Source: Acidobacteriota bacterium (lineage in GTDB: Bacteria > Acidobacteriota > HRBIN11). Taken from it: a DNA stretch of 5,642 bases. The notes beneath the pieces are model-generated. The model saw nothing but the letters and a program-made list of their open reading frames with translations, was not told where the DNA came from and searched no databases. The stretch covers positions 1 through 5,642 of the forward strand of contig JANXAA010000167.1 of NCBI GenBank assembly GCA_025061865.1, given 5' to 3'. Numbering within the stretch: the stretch's first letter is position 1; each line of letters opens with the position of its first letter. Position numbers and translations under genes: made by a program. Below are positions 5,317 through 5,642 of the stretch, piece after piece.

Positions 5317-5641
5317 AACCGCTGTCTTGGGTAGGTCGGTGAGAGGATGACCCCGTGACGACGTCACGGCGTGATGACGGGACGAAGCCGATCCCAGCCG
5401 CTTTGCCCTGGCGACGGCTTCCTTCCAGACCCCGTCCCGCCGTCATGACGTCACAGGGCTTGAAAAACCGTCTTGCTCGGACCATCCGAAAGGTGGAAAG
5501 GGACGCCATCTTCTCGAACTGAACCGTTCTGTTAAACAGGACGATCATCCAGTACACGAGGGCCGTCCGACATGGGCGGGTAACGATAAAGAGGTCCAGG
5601 TCTCGGACGTCGGTCCCAAACATGCCGCCGCCCGAGAGGCC
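5204..5641 (-). CDS. Possible partial gene, unrecognised, running off the right edge
   Basis: A minus-strand frame is open from the window edge to a stop at 5204-5206. Only the part from about 5455 to 5641 looks coding: its codons end mostly in G or C, and it reads GMFGTDVRDLDLFIVTRP, then a hydrophobic stretch ALVYWMIVLF, then a basic tail MVRARRFFK. Beyond that the frame enters the inverted-repeat block and then overlaps the permease by 113 bp antisense, with low-quality composition. The true gene may end near 5455 after a frameshift, start beyond the window, or not exist. The ATG at 5623 has no good ribosome site. I do not recognise a family. Confidence 0.2.
   Translation of the reverse strand, partial: GLSGGGMFGTDVRDLDLFIVTRPCRTALVYWMIVLFNRTVQFEKMASLSTFRMVRARRFFKPCDVMTAGRGLEGSRRQGKAAGIGFVPSSRRDVVTGSSSHRPTQDSGFTGTDQPERGHAGDCGENHTGSKRLSRQPAIGQIGPM
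5351..5457. repeat. Complex inverted-repeat block after the permease
   Basis: A compact stem CCGTGAC/GTCACGG (5353-5359 and 5363-5369, 3-nt loop) starts 36 nt past the permease stop. Further inverted pairs nest behind it: CGGGACG (5378-5384) with CGTCCCG (5433-5439), and GAAGCCG (5384-5390) with CGGCTTC (5415-5421). The outer ends match imperfectly, CCCCGTGACG (5351-5360) against CGTCACAGGG (5449-5458). GACGTCAC occurs at both ends, and CGTCATGACG (5441-5450) is a perfect palindrome. It may be a bidirectional terminator or a small palindromic repeat element. Confidence 0.5.
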
Positions 5642-5642
5642 G

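Overview
The window comes from a GC-rich bacterium. Codons end mostly in G or C, arginine is favoured over lysine, and starts carry GGAGG-type ribosome sites. A basic HU protein, a redox chaperone, an exported beta-repeat protein, heptanucleotide intergenic repeats and a decayed HEPN-like gene together would suit a deep-branching, possibly thermophilic lineage. The sequence alone does not fix the taxon; that is inference.

Layout. Left end: an HU-family DNA-binding gene on the minus strand (93-395) has a hairpin downstream (27-53), a near-consensus promoter (490-518) and two abutting 8-bp stem-loops in its leader (412-455). An AT-rich divergent spacer (about 540-780) separates it from hslO (Hsp33) on the plus strand (815-1699). 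Facing hslO is a minus-strand gene for an exported DUF4097-type protein (1887-2906) with seven consecutive 18-residue repeats.

The stretch from about 2921 to 3711 has no intact gene. On the minus strand it holds a decayed reading frame that looks like a HEPN-domain gene (2921-3285, one frameshift and one in-frame stop). It also holds a cluster of inverted repeats (3301-3379) and several short tracts of degenerate 7-bp repeats (2921-2948, 3430-3457, 3470-3520, 3639-3673). A full-length APC-superfamily amino acid permease follows (3712-5316, plus). Beyond it are a complex inverted-repeat block (5351-5457) and a possible fragment of an unrecognised minus-strand gene running off the right edge.

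The genes do not form one operon: HU and hslO diverge, hslO and the DUF4097 gene converge, and the permease stands alone behind about 800 bp of repeat-rich spacer. They read as housekeeping and envelope functions. The accessory signal is confined to 2921-3711 and the right end. I saw no tRNA, rRNA, CRISPR array or intact insertion sequence.
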